This document shows positions 17,594 through 24,921 of a DNA stretch of 64,000 nucleotides, in pieces. The DNA comes from Tsukamurella sp. 8F (GTDB lineage Bacteria > Actinomycetota > Actinomycetes > Mycobacteriales > Mycobacteriaceae), in the NCBI RefSeq assembly GCF_029167375.1, contig NZ_JARFTP010000007.1:124001-188000 (forward strand). The letters are read 5' to 3'. The notes beneath the pieces are model-generated. The model was not told the DNA's origin. It saw only the letters and a list, made by a program, of their open reading frames with translations, and made no database searches. A program made the position numbers and the translations under genes. Position 1 is the first letter of the stretch. Every line of letters starts with the position of its first letter.

Positions 17594-18448
17594 TCAGGCC
17601 AGCGCATCGCGCAGATGACCCAGCGTGTCGGGTTCAGGGTGGTTGGGCGTGAGGATGAGTTCATCGACCCCCACGCGCGAATACGCGTCGGCGATCGTGC
17701 GCAACGCCGTGACGGTGGTCAAGGTACCGGCGACTGCCGAATCGCGAAACTCTGCTCCCAGATCTTCGTAATAGCCGGCGACGGCGTCGACACCTGTTCC
17801 CGGAGCGTCGGGTCCGATGCTGGTCATGACCGACACGGCTACGTGTGGCCGGCCGACACGTCCGGCGTCGGCGAACGACGCATTCAGTCGGGTGATGAAG
17901 TCCGCCACCTGCTCGGGTGTCATGCCGCCGCCGATCCACCCCGAGCCGTGGGTGGCGACCCGACGCACGGTCGGTGTCGACGAGCCCCCGAAGAGCAGGG
18001 GCGGCCCACCCGGAGTGGCAGGACGCGGTCCCAGCTGGTTGGTGCCCGCCCACGTCTCACGCACCCGCTCGAGCCAGCTGTCGAATGCAGGCCCCCGGTC
18101 TGCGAAGTCGACCGGTGCGCCGGTGTAGTCCTGGGGGCGGCCGCCCGGAGCCAGCCCCAGGCGGAGCCTGCCCTGTCCCGCAAGCCGATCGATGGTGGCG
18201 GTGGCTGTCGCGAAGAGGCCGGCGTTGACGTAGAGAGGCGCAAGCAGAACGCTGGTGAGCAGGCCGATCCGCCGCGTCACCGCGGCTGCCGCAGCCAGTG
18301 ACGTCAGCGGCTCGGACGTGGTCCACGACGGCCGGTCCGTGAACGACAGAGCGTCGAAACCGAGTTGCTCCACTGTCCGAGCCCAGTCGGGAATGTCGGC
18401 CACGTCGAACCCGTCGACATGGCTCGGGAGCGCAATCGCGATATGCAT
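17594..18448 (-). CDS. LLM-class (luciferase-like) flavin-dependent oxidoreductase
   Basis: A 284-residue TIM-barrel enzyme of the bacterial luciferase-like superfamily, using FMN or, in this phylum, F420. Typical stretches are MHIAIALPSH, ARTVEQLGFDALSFTDRP, RIGLLTSVLLAPLYVNAGLF and RLRLGLAPGGRPQDY. Cofactor and substrate cannot be read from the sequence. It is divergent from ligB, and a perfect 17-bp palindrome lies in the shared promoter region. Confidence 0.9.
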   Translation of the reverse strand: MHIAIALPSHVDGFDVADIPDWARTVEQLGFDALSFTDRPSWTTSEPLTSLAAAAAVTRRIGLLTSVLLAPLYVNAGLFATATATIDRLAGQGRLRLGLAPGGRPQDYTGAPVDFADRGPAFDSWLERVRETWAGTNQLGPRPATPGGPPLLFGGSSTPTVRRVATHGSGWIGGGMTPEQVADFITRLNASFADAGRVGRPHVAVSVMTSIGPDAPGTGVDAVAGYYEDLGAEFRDSAVAGTLTTVTALRTIADAYSRVGVDELILTPNHPEPDTLGHLRDALA

Positions 18449-18480
18449 GAGGGCGAGGTTCGTCCCTCAACCGCAGTCGA

Positions 18481-18518
18481 GGTCAACCCGCGGTGACGAG
18501 AGTCACCGCGGGTTGACC
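18481..18518. promoter_or_regulatory. perfect 17-bp palindrome in a divergent promoter region
   Basis: The arms GGTCAACCCGCGGTGAC (18481-18497) and 18502-18518 are exact reverse complements around GAGA. Both flanking genes (LLM oxidoreductase and ligB) point away from it, so it should not be a terminator for either. It could be an operator, a cruciform, or an mRNA 5' hairpin. Confidence 0.65.
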
Positions 18519-18588
18519 TTCACGCGCGACCCGCGCGCAACCCTTGCGAGCGCACCCGATCCGTGATGAACGCAGGCAAGATGGCGGT

Positions 18589-20091
18589 GTGCTGCTCGCC
18601 TCCGTCGTCACCGCATCCGCCGAAGTCGGCGCCACCCGCTCGCGCAAAGCCAAGATCTCTACGCTCTCGGCCGTCGTCCGCGCGGCCGAACGGGACGAGG
18701 TTCCGGTCGTCGTCTCGTGGCTCGCCGGCGCACTCCCCCAGGGACGGATCGGAACGGGGTGGCGCACCCTGGCGAAGCACCGGACCGCGGCAGCGCAGAC
18801 ACCGTCACTCACCGTCGCCGAGGTGGACTCGGCACTGACCGCACTCGCCGGGGCCACGGGCGCAGGCTCCACAGCGCGGCGCGGCGCGCTCGTGACCGAA
18901 TTGCTGGGGCGCGCGACACAGCCCGAACAGCAGTTCCTGATCGGTCTGCTCACGGGCGAACTGCGGCAGGGCGCGCTCGCGGGAGTGATGACGGAAGCCG
19001 TCGCCGTGGCCACCGGAGTACCCGTCGACGCCGTGCGGCGCGCGGCTATGCTGTCGGGTTCCCTGCCGGACACCGCGGCGGCGGCCACCGGCGGCGGCAC
19101 GGAAGCTCTCGCGGGATTCGGCCTGGAGGTCGGACGCGGTGTGTCGCCGATGCTTGCTTCCCCGGCCGAGGACATCGTGTCCGCCGTCGAGGAGTTGGGA
19201 GATGTCAGCGTCGAGTTCAAGCTCGACGGTGCACGCATCCAGGTTCACCGCGACGGTCCCGACGTCCGCGTCTTCACGCGCACCCTCCGCGACATCACAG
19301 CCGCCGTGCCCGAGATCGTCGAGCTGGCGCGTTCTCTACCGTGCACGTCGGTGGTCCTCGACGGCGAGACCCTCGCCCTGACGGACGCTGGGCGGCCTCG
19401 ACCGTTCCAGGAGACGATGAGCCGGTTCGGTGCTCACGAAGGCGAGGCCGCACTGCGCCCCTTCTTCTTCGACTGCCTCCACCTGGACGGAGTCGACCTG
19501 CTCGACGAGCCTCTCTCGCACCGCCGCGCTGTGCTCGCCGACGTCGCAGCGGGCCAACTCATTCCATCGCTGACGTCGCCGACCGTCGACGAGGCCGCGC
19601 AACACCTGCACGCGGCATTGGACGCCGGACACGAGGGGGTGATGGTGAAGGCACTCGACTCGCCGTACGCCGCCGGTCGCCGGGGACGAGCCTGGCAGAA
19701 GGTGAAGCAGTCGCACACGCTCGACCTCGTCGTACTCGGCGCGGAGTGGGGCTACGGGCGGCGCACGGGGTTGCTGTCCAACCTGCACCTCGGCGCTCGC
19801 GACCCCGACGGCGGCGATCCGATCATGGTGGGCAAGACGTTCAAGGGGCTGACCGACGCCTTGCTGGCGTGGCAGACGGAGGAGTTCCCGCGCTTTGAGC
19901 GCTCTCGCGATGCACACGCGGTGTATGTGAGGCCGGAGATCGTCGTCGAGATCGAACTCGATGGCGTGCAGGTCAGCCGCCGCTATCCCGGCGGCGTGGC
20001 GCTACGTTTCGCTCGGGTGCTGCGCTACCGGCCGGACAAGACCGCTGCCGAGGCCGACACGATAGACGTCGTGCGCGCCCTTGTCCCGTGA
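18589..20091 (+). CDS. ligB: ATP-dependent DNA ligase LigB
   Basis: A 500-residue ATP-dependent ligase that seals nicks through an enzyme-AMP intermediate. The N-terminal alpha-helical DNA-binding domain (~180 residues) is followed by the nucleotidyltransferase domain with active-site lysine in FKLDGARIQVHR, the later motifs DGETLAL, FFDCLHLDG, EGVMVKAL and WQKVK, and a C-terminal OB-fold. GTG 18589 gives a VLLASVVTASAEVGATRS start matching mycobacterial LigB and its ~507-residue length. It is an accessory to the essential NAD-dependent LigA. A macro-domain gene follows 4 bases later. Confidence 0.94.
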   Translation: MLLASVVTASAEVGATRSRKAKISTLSAVVRAAERDEVPVVVSWLAGALPQGRIGTGWRTLAKHRTAAAQTPSLTVAEVDSALTALAGATGAGSTARRGALVTELLGRATQPEQQFLIGLLTGELRQGALAGVMTEAVAVATGVPVDAVRRAAMLSGSLPDTAAAATGGGTEALAGFGLEVGRGVSPMLASPAEDIVSAVEELGDVSVEFKLDGARIQVHRDGPDVRVFTRTLRDITAAVPEIVELARSLPCTSVVLDGETLALTDAGRPRPFQETMSRFGAHEGEAALRPFFFDCLHLDGVDLLDEPLSHRRAVLADVAAGQLIPSLTSPTVDEAAQHLHAALDAGHEGVMVKALDSPYAAGRRGRAWQKVKQSHTLDLVVLGAEWGYGRRTGLLSNLHLGARDPDGGDPIMVGKTFKGLTDALLAWQTEEFPRFERSRDAHAVYVRPEIVVEIELDGVQVSRRYPGGVALRFARVLRYRPDKTAAEADTIDVVRALVP

Positions 20092-20095
20092 CACC

Positions 20096-20614
20096 ATGAA
20101 TTGCATGGCATTCCCGACGGTGACAGCGGTTCAGGGCGACATCACCCGGGCGGAGGTGGACGCGGTGGTCAACGCCGCGAACCGGCGCATGCGCGGCGGC
20201 GGCGGGGTCGACGGCGCTATCCACCGGGCCGGCGGCCCCGCCGTGCTCGCGGACTGCATCGCCCGGTTTCCCGGCGGTCTCGCCACCGGCGACGCGGGTT
20301 GGACCACAGCAGGCGACCTGCCCACGCGCTGGGTGATCCACACCGTCGGACCGAATCATCGTGCGGGAGAAACGGATCGGAGCCTTCTCAGCTCATGCTA
20401 CCGACGGTCTCTGGAGGTCGCCGACGAGCTCGGGGCGCGCAGCGTCGCGTTTCCACTCATCAGTGCGGGCGTCTACGGTTGGCCGCTGGACGATGCGATC
20501 GACACCGCGGTCGAGACACTGTCGACCACGCCGTGCGCCGTCGAGGAGGCTCGCATAGTCGCCTTCGACACTGCAACTTTCCGGCTCGTCGAGCGCCGGG
20601 TCGCAGAAGGCTGA
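20096..20614 (+). CDS. macro-domain protein (ADP-ribose / O-acetyl-ADP-ribose hydrolase type)
   Basis: A 172-residue MacroD/YmdB-type domain. It keeps the nucleotide-binding signature VNAANRRMRGGGGVDGAIH, GDAGWTTAGDLPTRWVIHTVGP and the phosphate loop ISAGVYGWPLDDA. Such proteins remove ADP-ribose from proteins or nucleic acids, or deacetylate O-acetyl-ADP-ribose. It starts 4 bases after the ligB stop (ATG 20096, alternative ATG 20105) and is surely co-transcribed, which invites a link to reversal of ADP-ribosylation during DNA repair; that link is inference. Confidence 0.92.
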   Translation: MNCMAFPTVTAVQGDITRAEVDAVVNAANRRMRGGGGVDGAIHRAGGPAVLADCIARFPGGLATGDAGWTTAGDLPTRWVIHTVGPNHRAGETDRSLLSSCYRRSLEVADELGARSVAFPLISAGVYGWPLDDAIDTAVETLSTTPCAVEEARIVAFDTATFRLVERRVAEG

Positions 20615-20617
20615 AGC

Positions 20618-21001
20618 TCACGGCAGGTTGAGCTGCCACGACACCCCGAAGCGATCGCTCACCCACGCGAAGGCCGTGGAGAAGCCGTAGTCGCCGAGCG
20701 GCATCAACGTCACACCGTCCTCGCCCAACGTCGTTGTCAGGCGCTCCAACTCGTCGCGGCTCTCGACGTCGACGAACAGCGAGCTCGACGGGGTGAAGTC
20801 GAAGCCGTGCTTGACGGCACTGTCACTCAACAGGATTCGCTGCCCCTCGAGTTCGATCTCCGCAAGCATGATCCCCGTCGCCGGAGCGGCATGCTCCTTG
20901 CTGGAGACCAGCCTGCCGGAGGGGAACGCACCCAGGTACAGCTCTATAGCCGCGGCGGCATGGCCACCCTGGAACATGAGAAACGGTCGAATGGTCGTCA
21001 C
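20618..21001 (-). CDS. VOC/glyoxalase-like protein (PhnB type)
   Basis: A 127-residue protein of the vicinal oxygen chelate fold, PhnB/3-demethylubiquinone-methyltransferase-like group. Signatures are TTIRPFLMFQGGHAAAAIELY, SRDELERLTTTLGEDG and the terminal FAWVSDRFGVSWQLN. GTG 21001 is chosen because homology begins with TTIRPFL. The function is unknown; members often bind small ligands or act as antibiotic-binding proteins. It is convergent with the macro-domain gene, with 3 bases between stops. Confidence 0.83.
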   Translation of the reverse strand: MTTIRPFLMFQGGHAAAAIELYLGAFPSGRLVSSKEHAAPATGIMLAEIELEGQRILLSDSAVKHGFDFTPSSSLFVDVESRDELERLTTTLGEDGVTLMPLGDYGFSTAFAWVSDRFGVSWQLNLP

Positions 21002-21082
21002 GCCTGGCGAGCCTAGGCCTCCGCGCACGGTGTCACAAAGCCCGCAACCGGGCGCCGTCCGTCGCACCCTGGGTCCTGGGAG

Positions 21083-21514
21083 TCACTCCGGGCCGATCGG
21101 AGGCAGGACGCCCGACACCGGAGTGTTCTGCGCAGCGGCGAGCCACCAGTCACCATCACGCAAGACCATGACGTACATGGCGACCTCGCTGAATCCGCCG
21201 TTGAGCGCCGCGCGGCGAATCTGGGCGACCACCAATCCGGGCGCCGGCCGGATGACCTGCACCGGCTCGAACCTTGATGCGGGCTTCACCGGCGTTCCGC
21301 CCATCATCCCGCGATGAATAGGGTTCAAGTTCGCGTATCCGGCCAGCCAGTGCCCCTTCGGGGTGCCCCAGAGGACGTCCGAGGCGAACATCGAGTCGTA
21401 CCGATCGGCATCGCCCGTGTCGAATCCGCTCTGTAGCGCGGCAACGAGCCGTTCGACCGCAGTACCGGACTCGGAATCGGGAAGATCGAGAGCGGGGCGA
21501 GAGTGGTCATCCAT
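21083..21514 (-). CDS. SnoaL/NTF2-like (DUF4440-type) protein
   Basis: A 143-residue cone-shaped alpha+beta barrel protein of the NTF2-like superfamily. It has an N-terminal helix VERLVAALQSGFDTGDADRYDS and core FASDVLWGTPKGHWLAGYANLNPIHR, and ends in strands containing VLRDGDWWLAAAQNT. These domains serve as isomerases, cyclases or simple ligand binders; no catalytic residue can be assigned. ATG 21514 is used; GTG 21520 is possible. It precedes the VOC gene by 81 bases and may share its transcript. Confidence 0.8.
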   Translation of the reverse strand: MDDHSRPALDLPDSESGTAVERLVAALQSGFDTGDADRYDSMFASDVLWGTPKGHWLAGYANLNPIHRGMMGGTPVKPASRFEPVQVIRPAPGLVVAQIRRAALNGGFSEVAMYVMVLRDGDWWLAAAQNTPVSGVLPPIGPE

Positions 21515-21585
21515 GTCCACAAGCTAGAACGTGAACTTTACTCGAGGTCAAGTCCGGAACTCCCCGGGTACCCATCACACACGGC

Positions 21586-21625
21586 GGCCCTGACCAGGTC
21601 TTGTGCTTTCGCCCTGGTCAGGGCC
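21586..21625 (-). terminator. terminator hairpin downstream of first initiator tRNA
   Basis: The arms GGCCCTGACCAGG (21586-21598) and CCTGGTCAGGGCC (21613-21625) are perfectly complementary with a 14-base loop. It begins ~10 bases beyond the 3' end of the minus-strand tRNA, the expected place for its terminator. Confidence 0.8.
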
Positions 21626-21635
21626 GGTTATCTAG

Positions 21636-21709
21636 TAGCGGGGACAGGATTTGAACCTGCGACCTCTGGGTTATGAGCCCAGCGAGCTACCGAGCTGCTC
21701 CACCCCGCG
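21636..21709 (-). tRNA. initiator tRNA-fMet (CAU), copy 1, CCA not encoded
   Basis: A 74-base cloverleaf on the minus strand with anticodon CAU. Initiator marks are the unpaired C1/U72 end, the three G-C pairs in the anticodon stem (CTGGG...CCCAG) and T-arm GCAGG-TTCAAAT-CCTGT. The bases after the discriminator are CTA rather than CCA, so the end must be added after transcription. It is nearly identical to the copy at 24711-24787, including CCCCGCGTTGG across the 5' boundary. Confidence 0.97.
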
Positions 21710-21832
21710 TTGGCGTCAGCAACCATACACGAGCGGCGGAGTCGGGTCTGCAGCCGGGTTGGAACGGTCGGATGGGACCGCCGGCCGCTACAGTCACCGT
21801 CGTCCGCAGAACAAGCCAGTCAGGAGGCACCC

Positions 21833-22615
21833 GTGACCGCAGCCCAGCCCGACGACCTCGTCCGCTACGAGGCAGCCGACGGGGTCGCCGAGCTCACCCT
21901 GAACCGCCCCTCCGAGGCCAATGCGATCGACCTCGAGACCGCCCACGCCCTGAAGACCAACGTCGAACGCGCGGCGTCGGACGATTCTGTGAACGTCGTG
22001 CTGCTACTCGGCGCCGGCCAACGCTTCTGCGGCGGCGGGGATCTCGCGGCGATGGCCGCCTCTGCGGATCGCTCCGACTATCTGGCCGAGCTCGCGGGGA
22101 CCGCCCATGATGCCATCCGTGCCCTGGACACCGTCGCTAAACCCGTCGTCGCCGGCGTACAGGGAGCCGCGGCTGGGATCGGGCTGTCATTGGTACTCGG
22201 CGCGGATCTCGTCGTCGCCGGGGCGTCCGCCAAGTTCGTCACGGCGTACACGTCCGTCGGCCTCACTCCGGATGGCGGGCAGTCATGGCTCCTACCGCGC
22301 ATCGTCGGGCAGCGTCGGGCTCTCGAGCTGATCCTGACGTCCGCGCCCCTCACCGCCACGCGTGCCGAGGAGTGGGGCATCGTGTCGACAGTGTGCGACG
22401 ACGACGATGTCGTCGCCACAGCCCGGCAGGCCGCGGCGTCGCTCGCGGCAAGACCGGCACAGGCGCTCGGCGCGGCCCGGAGCCTGGTGCGGCAGTCGTG
22501 GGATCGCCCACTGAACGAACAGCTCGATGTCGAAGCCGCATCGATCTCCTACGCCGTGGGTACGCCGGAGTCGACGGCTCTCGTCGATCGGTTCGTGACG
22601 AAGCGCTATCCGTAA
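21833..22615 (+). CDS. enoyl-CoA hydratase/isomerase (crotonase) family
   Basis: A 260-residue crotonase-fold enzyme for beta-oxidation-like steps on CoA esters. Oxyanion-hole regions are GAGQRFCGGGDLAAMA and VQGAAAGIGLSLVLGA, and the catalytic loop region is SVGLTPDGGQSWLLPR, with Asp where classical hydratases have Glu, as in PaaG-like isomerases. GTG 21833 follows CAGGAGG. It is convergent with an acyl-CoA synthetase gene and overlaps its 3' end by 10 bases. The substrate is unknown. Confidence 0.9.
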   Translation: MTAAQPDDLVRYEAADGVAELTLNRPSEANAIDLETAHALKTNVERAASDDSVNVVLLLGAGQRFCGGGDLAAMAASADRSDYLAELAGTAHDAIRALDTVAKPVVAGVQGAAAGIGLSLVLGADLVVAGASAKFVTAYTSVGLTPDGGQSWLLPRIVGQRRALELILTSAPLTATRAEEWGIVSTVCDDDDVVATARQAAASLAARPAQALGAARSLVRQSWDRPLNEQLDVEAASISYAVGTPESTALVDRFVTKRYP

Positions 22616-24147
22616 CGCTCGATCAGCAGGCGCTTCACGAGTTTGCCTGTGGCGCTGCGAGGTAGTTCGTCGGTGAAGTCCAGGGAACGCGGAATCTTGA
22701 AGTCCGCGATCCGCCCGCGTAGCGAGGCGAGGATCTCGTCTCCGAGGCTGTCCGTCGGCTCGACGCCCGGCGCAGGCTGCACGACCGCCTTGACCACCTC
22801 CCCCAGCTCCTCGTCGGCCACGCCGATCACGGCGACGTCGTAGATCGCCGGATGCAGAGCGAGCGCATCCTCGATCTCCTGCGGGTAGATGTTGACGCCA
22901 CCGCTGATGACGGTGAACGCCGCTCGATCGGTCAGGTAGAGGAAGCCGCCGTCGTCGACGTGCCCGATATCGCCCGTCGTGGTCCACGTCGGGTTCCGCG
23001 GGTGCGTCGCATCCGCAGTCTTGGCATCGTCGTTGTGATACGTGAAAGGGCGTTCGTCCCGCTCGAAATAGACGATTCCGTCCTCCCCGACAGGCAGTTC
23101 CTCGCCGTCGTCGCTGCAGATGTGGATCACGCCCAGACCTGCGCGTCCGACGGTGCCGGGCCGCTCCAGCCAATCGTCCGGTCCGACGACGGTGACCCCG
23201 TTCGATTCGGTCGACGAGTAGTACTCGTAGAGGACCGGACCCCACCAGGCCATCATCCGGCGCTTGACCTCGACCGGGCAGGGCGCCGCCGCGTGGATCG
23301 CCACCCGCATGCTGGACAGGTCGTAACCATCGCGAACACCCCTGGGCAGCTTGAGCATCCGCACGAACATCGTCGGCACCCATTGGCTGTGCGTCGCGCG
23401 ATACCTATCGATGTGTCTGAGGGCCGCCTCAGCATCGAACCGGGAAGCGAGCACGACGGTTCCACCGTTGGCGTTCGCCATGACGGAGAAGCGCAGCGGT
23501 GCAGCATGATACGTGGGAGCCGGCGAATAGTAGACGGTGTCGCGGTCGAACCCGAAGAGCCGGCCGAACACCAGGGACATGGTGTCGCCTTGCGGGTCCT
23601 CGAGCGGCCGCCCGGTCAGTGCGGGACGAATTCCCTTGGGATTACCGGTCGTTCCCGACGAGTACAGCATGTCCGACCCGCGCGGCTGTTCAGCCAGTGG
23701 TTCCGCCGAAGCCGAAGCCAGAGCCGCACGGTAGGAGCCGAACCCGGCGGCATCGGTACCGTCGCCGCCGAAGACGAGCCTGATGTTCACGTTCGGCACC
23801 AGCTCGACGACCTCACGGGCGAGCGGCAACCTCGACGCCGACACCAGCAACGCCTTCGCACCACAGTCGGAGAGGATGTAGGCGGCCTCGGCAGCGGTCA
23901 GGTGGTGATTGATGCCCGTGACGTACATGCCGGATCGCAGGGTGGCCCAATATATCTCGAACACCTCGGGCGAGTTGTCAGAGAGGAACGCGACGACGTC
24001 GCCCACCCGCACACCAGCGCCCTGGAGGTGGCGGGCGAGGCGGACCGAGTTCTGCTCGAGCTCCGTGAAGGTGCGTGTCTCACCTGTGTCGGCCTGGATT
24101 ATGGCGAGCTTGTCCGGCTGGTCGCCCACGTGCGCTCCGAGATACAT
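22606..24147 (-). CDS. fatty-acyl-CoA / acyl-AMP synthetase (FadD-like)
   Basis: A 513-residue ANL-superfamily adenylating enzyme that activates a carboxylic acid to acyl-AMP and then acyl-CoA. The P-loop-like motif MLYSSGTTGNPKGIRP, YEYYSSTESNG, WTTTGDIGHVDDGGFLYLTD and the C-terminal catalytic lysine in PRSATGKLVKRLL are all present. ATG 24147 follows GGAGGGG. It lies 86 bases after a thioesterase gene in the same orientation, which suggests one lipid-modifying transcript. The acid substrate is not identifiable. Confidence 0.92.
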   Translation of the reverse strand: MYLGAHVGDQPDKLAIIQADTGETRTFTELEQNSVRLARHLQGAGVRVGDVVAFLSDNSPEVFEIYWATLRSGMYVTGINHHLTAAEAAYILSDCGAKALLVSASRLPLAREVVELVPNVNIRLVFGGDGTDAAGFGSYRAALASASAEPLAEQPRGSDMLYSSGTTGNPKGIRPALTGRPLEDPQGDTMSLVFGRLFGFDRDTVYYSPAPTYHAAPLRFSVMANANGGTVVLASRFDAEAALRHIDRYRATHSQWVPTMFVRMLKLPRGVRDGYDLSSMRVAIHAAAPCPVEVKRRMMAWWGPVLYEYYSSTESNGVTVVGPDDWLERPGTVGRAGLGVIHICSDDGEELPVGEDGIVYFERDERPFTYHNDDAKTADATHPRNPTWTTTGDIGHVDDGGFLYLTDRAAFTVISGGVNIYPQEIEDALALHPAIYDVAVIGVADEELGEVVKAVVQPAPGVEPTDSLGDEILASLRGRIADFKIPRSLDFTDELPRSATGKLVKRLLIERYG

Positions 24148-24233
24148 GAGCCCCTCCACTCGCCGTCGGTGCCGTCCCATCGACCGTACGGACGGCTCGG
24201 CACCCCCGCGGCGGTTCCGGGCAAGCGGCGAAG

Positions 24234-24629
24234 TCAGCCCACGGACCGCAGCCCGGCGGCGACGGCTGCCGGGAGCGGCCGCGAAGCCGCGGCTTCGGTA
24301 TCCACGTTGACGTAGACGAGCTCGACGCGAGCGACGGGATCGTCGTCACGCGTGAACGTCATGTGCAGTTCGAAGCTGGCGTTCCCGACGTGCGGACACG
24401 TGACGTCGACGTCGATCCGGTCGTCGAATCGCGTGGGAGCGGAGAACGTGAGCTTCGCACTCACGACAGACGGGTCCGCACCCAAGGCCAGGAACTCGCT
24501 GTACGACCACCCGAGCGCCCGCAGGAACTCCGTCATCGCGACATCGGCGATCTCGAGGTACCGGGCGTTGAACAGGAAACCCTGCCCGTCTACCTCGTGG
24601 TATCGCACATGGTGGGTGTACGTGTGCAT
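24234..24629 (-). CDS. acyl-CoA thioesterase (hot-dog fold, 4HBT type)
   Basis: A 131-residue single hot-dog domain of the 4-hydroxybenzoyl-CoA thioesterase group. The signature is VRYHEVDGQGFLFNARYLEIADVA, where the Asp after tyrosine/histidine is the usual catalytic position, and FDDRIDVDVTCPHVGNASFE follows. ATG 24629 begins MHTYTHHVRYHE. It should hydrolyse acyl-CoA and is upstream of the FadD-like gene, giving an activation/hydrolysis pair. Confidence 0.87.
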   Translation of the reverse strand: MHTYTHHVRYHEVDGQGFLFNARYLEIADVAMTEFLRALGWSYSEFLALGADPSVVSAKLTFSAPTRFDDRIDVDVTCPHVGNASFELHMTFTRDDDPVARVELVYVNVDTEAAASRPLPAAVAAGLRSVG

Positions 24630-24668
24630 GCGCCGCCTTCTACTCGGTCCCCCGCCCCTACGGAAAGA

Positions 24669-24705
24669 CATGAGGCCGGATCCGTTATCCGGATCCGGCC
24701 TCATG
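24669..24705 (-). terminator. terminator hairpin downstream of second initiator tRNA
   Basis: A 15-bp perfect inverted repeat: CATGAGGCCGGATCC at 24669-24683 with its reverse complement at 24691-24705. It starts 6 bases past the CCA end of the minus-strand tRNA and separates it from the thioesterase gene. Confidence 0.8.
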
Positions 24706-24710
24706 AACCT

Positions 24711-24787
24711 TGGTAGCGGGGACAGGATTTGAACCTGCGACCTCTGGGTTATGAGCCCAGCGAGCTACCGAGCTGCTCCACCCCGCG
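24711..24787 (-). tRNA. initiator tRNA-fMet (CAU), copy 2, CCA encoded
   Basis: The cloverleaf is the same as copy 1 at 21636-21709: C1 unpaired, GGG/CCC anticodon-stem pairs, CAU anticodon, TTCAAAT T-loop. Unlike copy 1 it carries a genomic CCA end (24711-24713). The flanking sequence beyond GCGTTGG on the 5' side is unrelated to copy 1, so the duplication is limited to the tRNA and a few bases. Confidence 0.97.
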
Positions 24788-24921
24788 TTGGTGAACACAA
24801 CATTACGCGAGCGGGAGCCGGAAACACAAATCGCTTGAACAACTTCCGCATCACCGCGCCGACCTGCGGCGACACGATTCACCGTCGGGCACGGGCATGC
24901 GATGCCCGACGGTGAATCGCG

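Noticed and set aside
21636-24787. tRNA genes as integration sites of a mobile element
   Set aside because: No integrase, excisionase, phage or plasmid genes and no att-like direct repeat beyond the tRNA bodies; the genes between are ordinary lipid metabolism genes.
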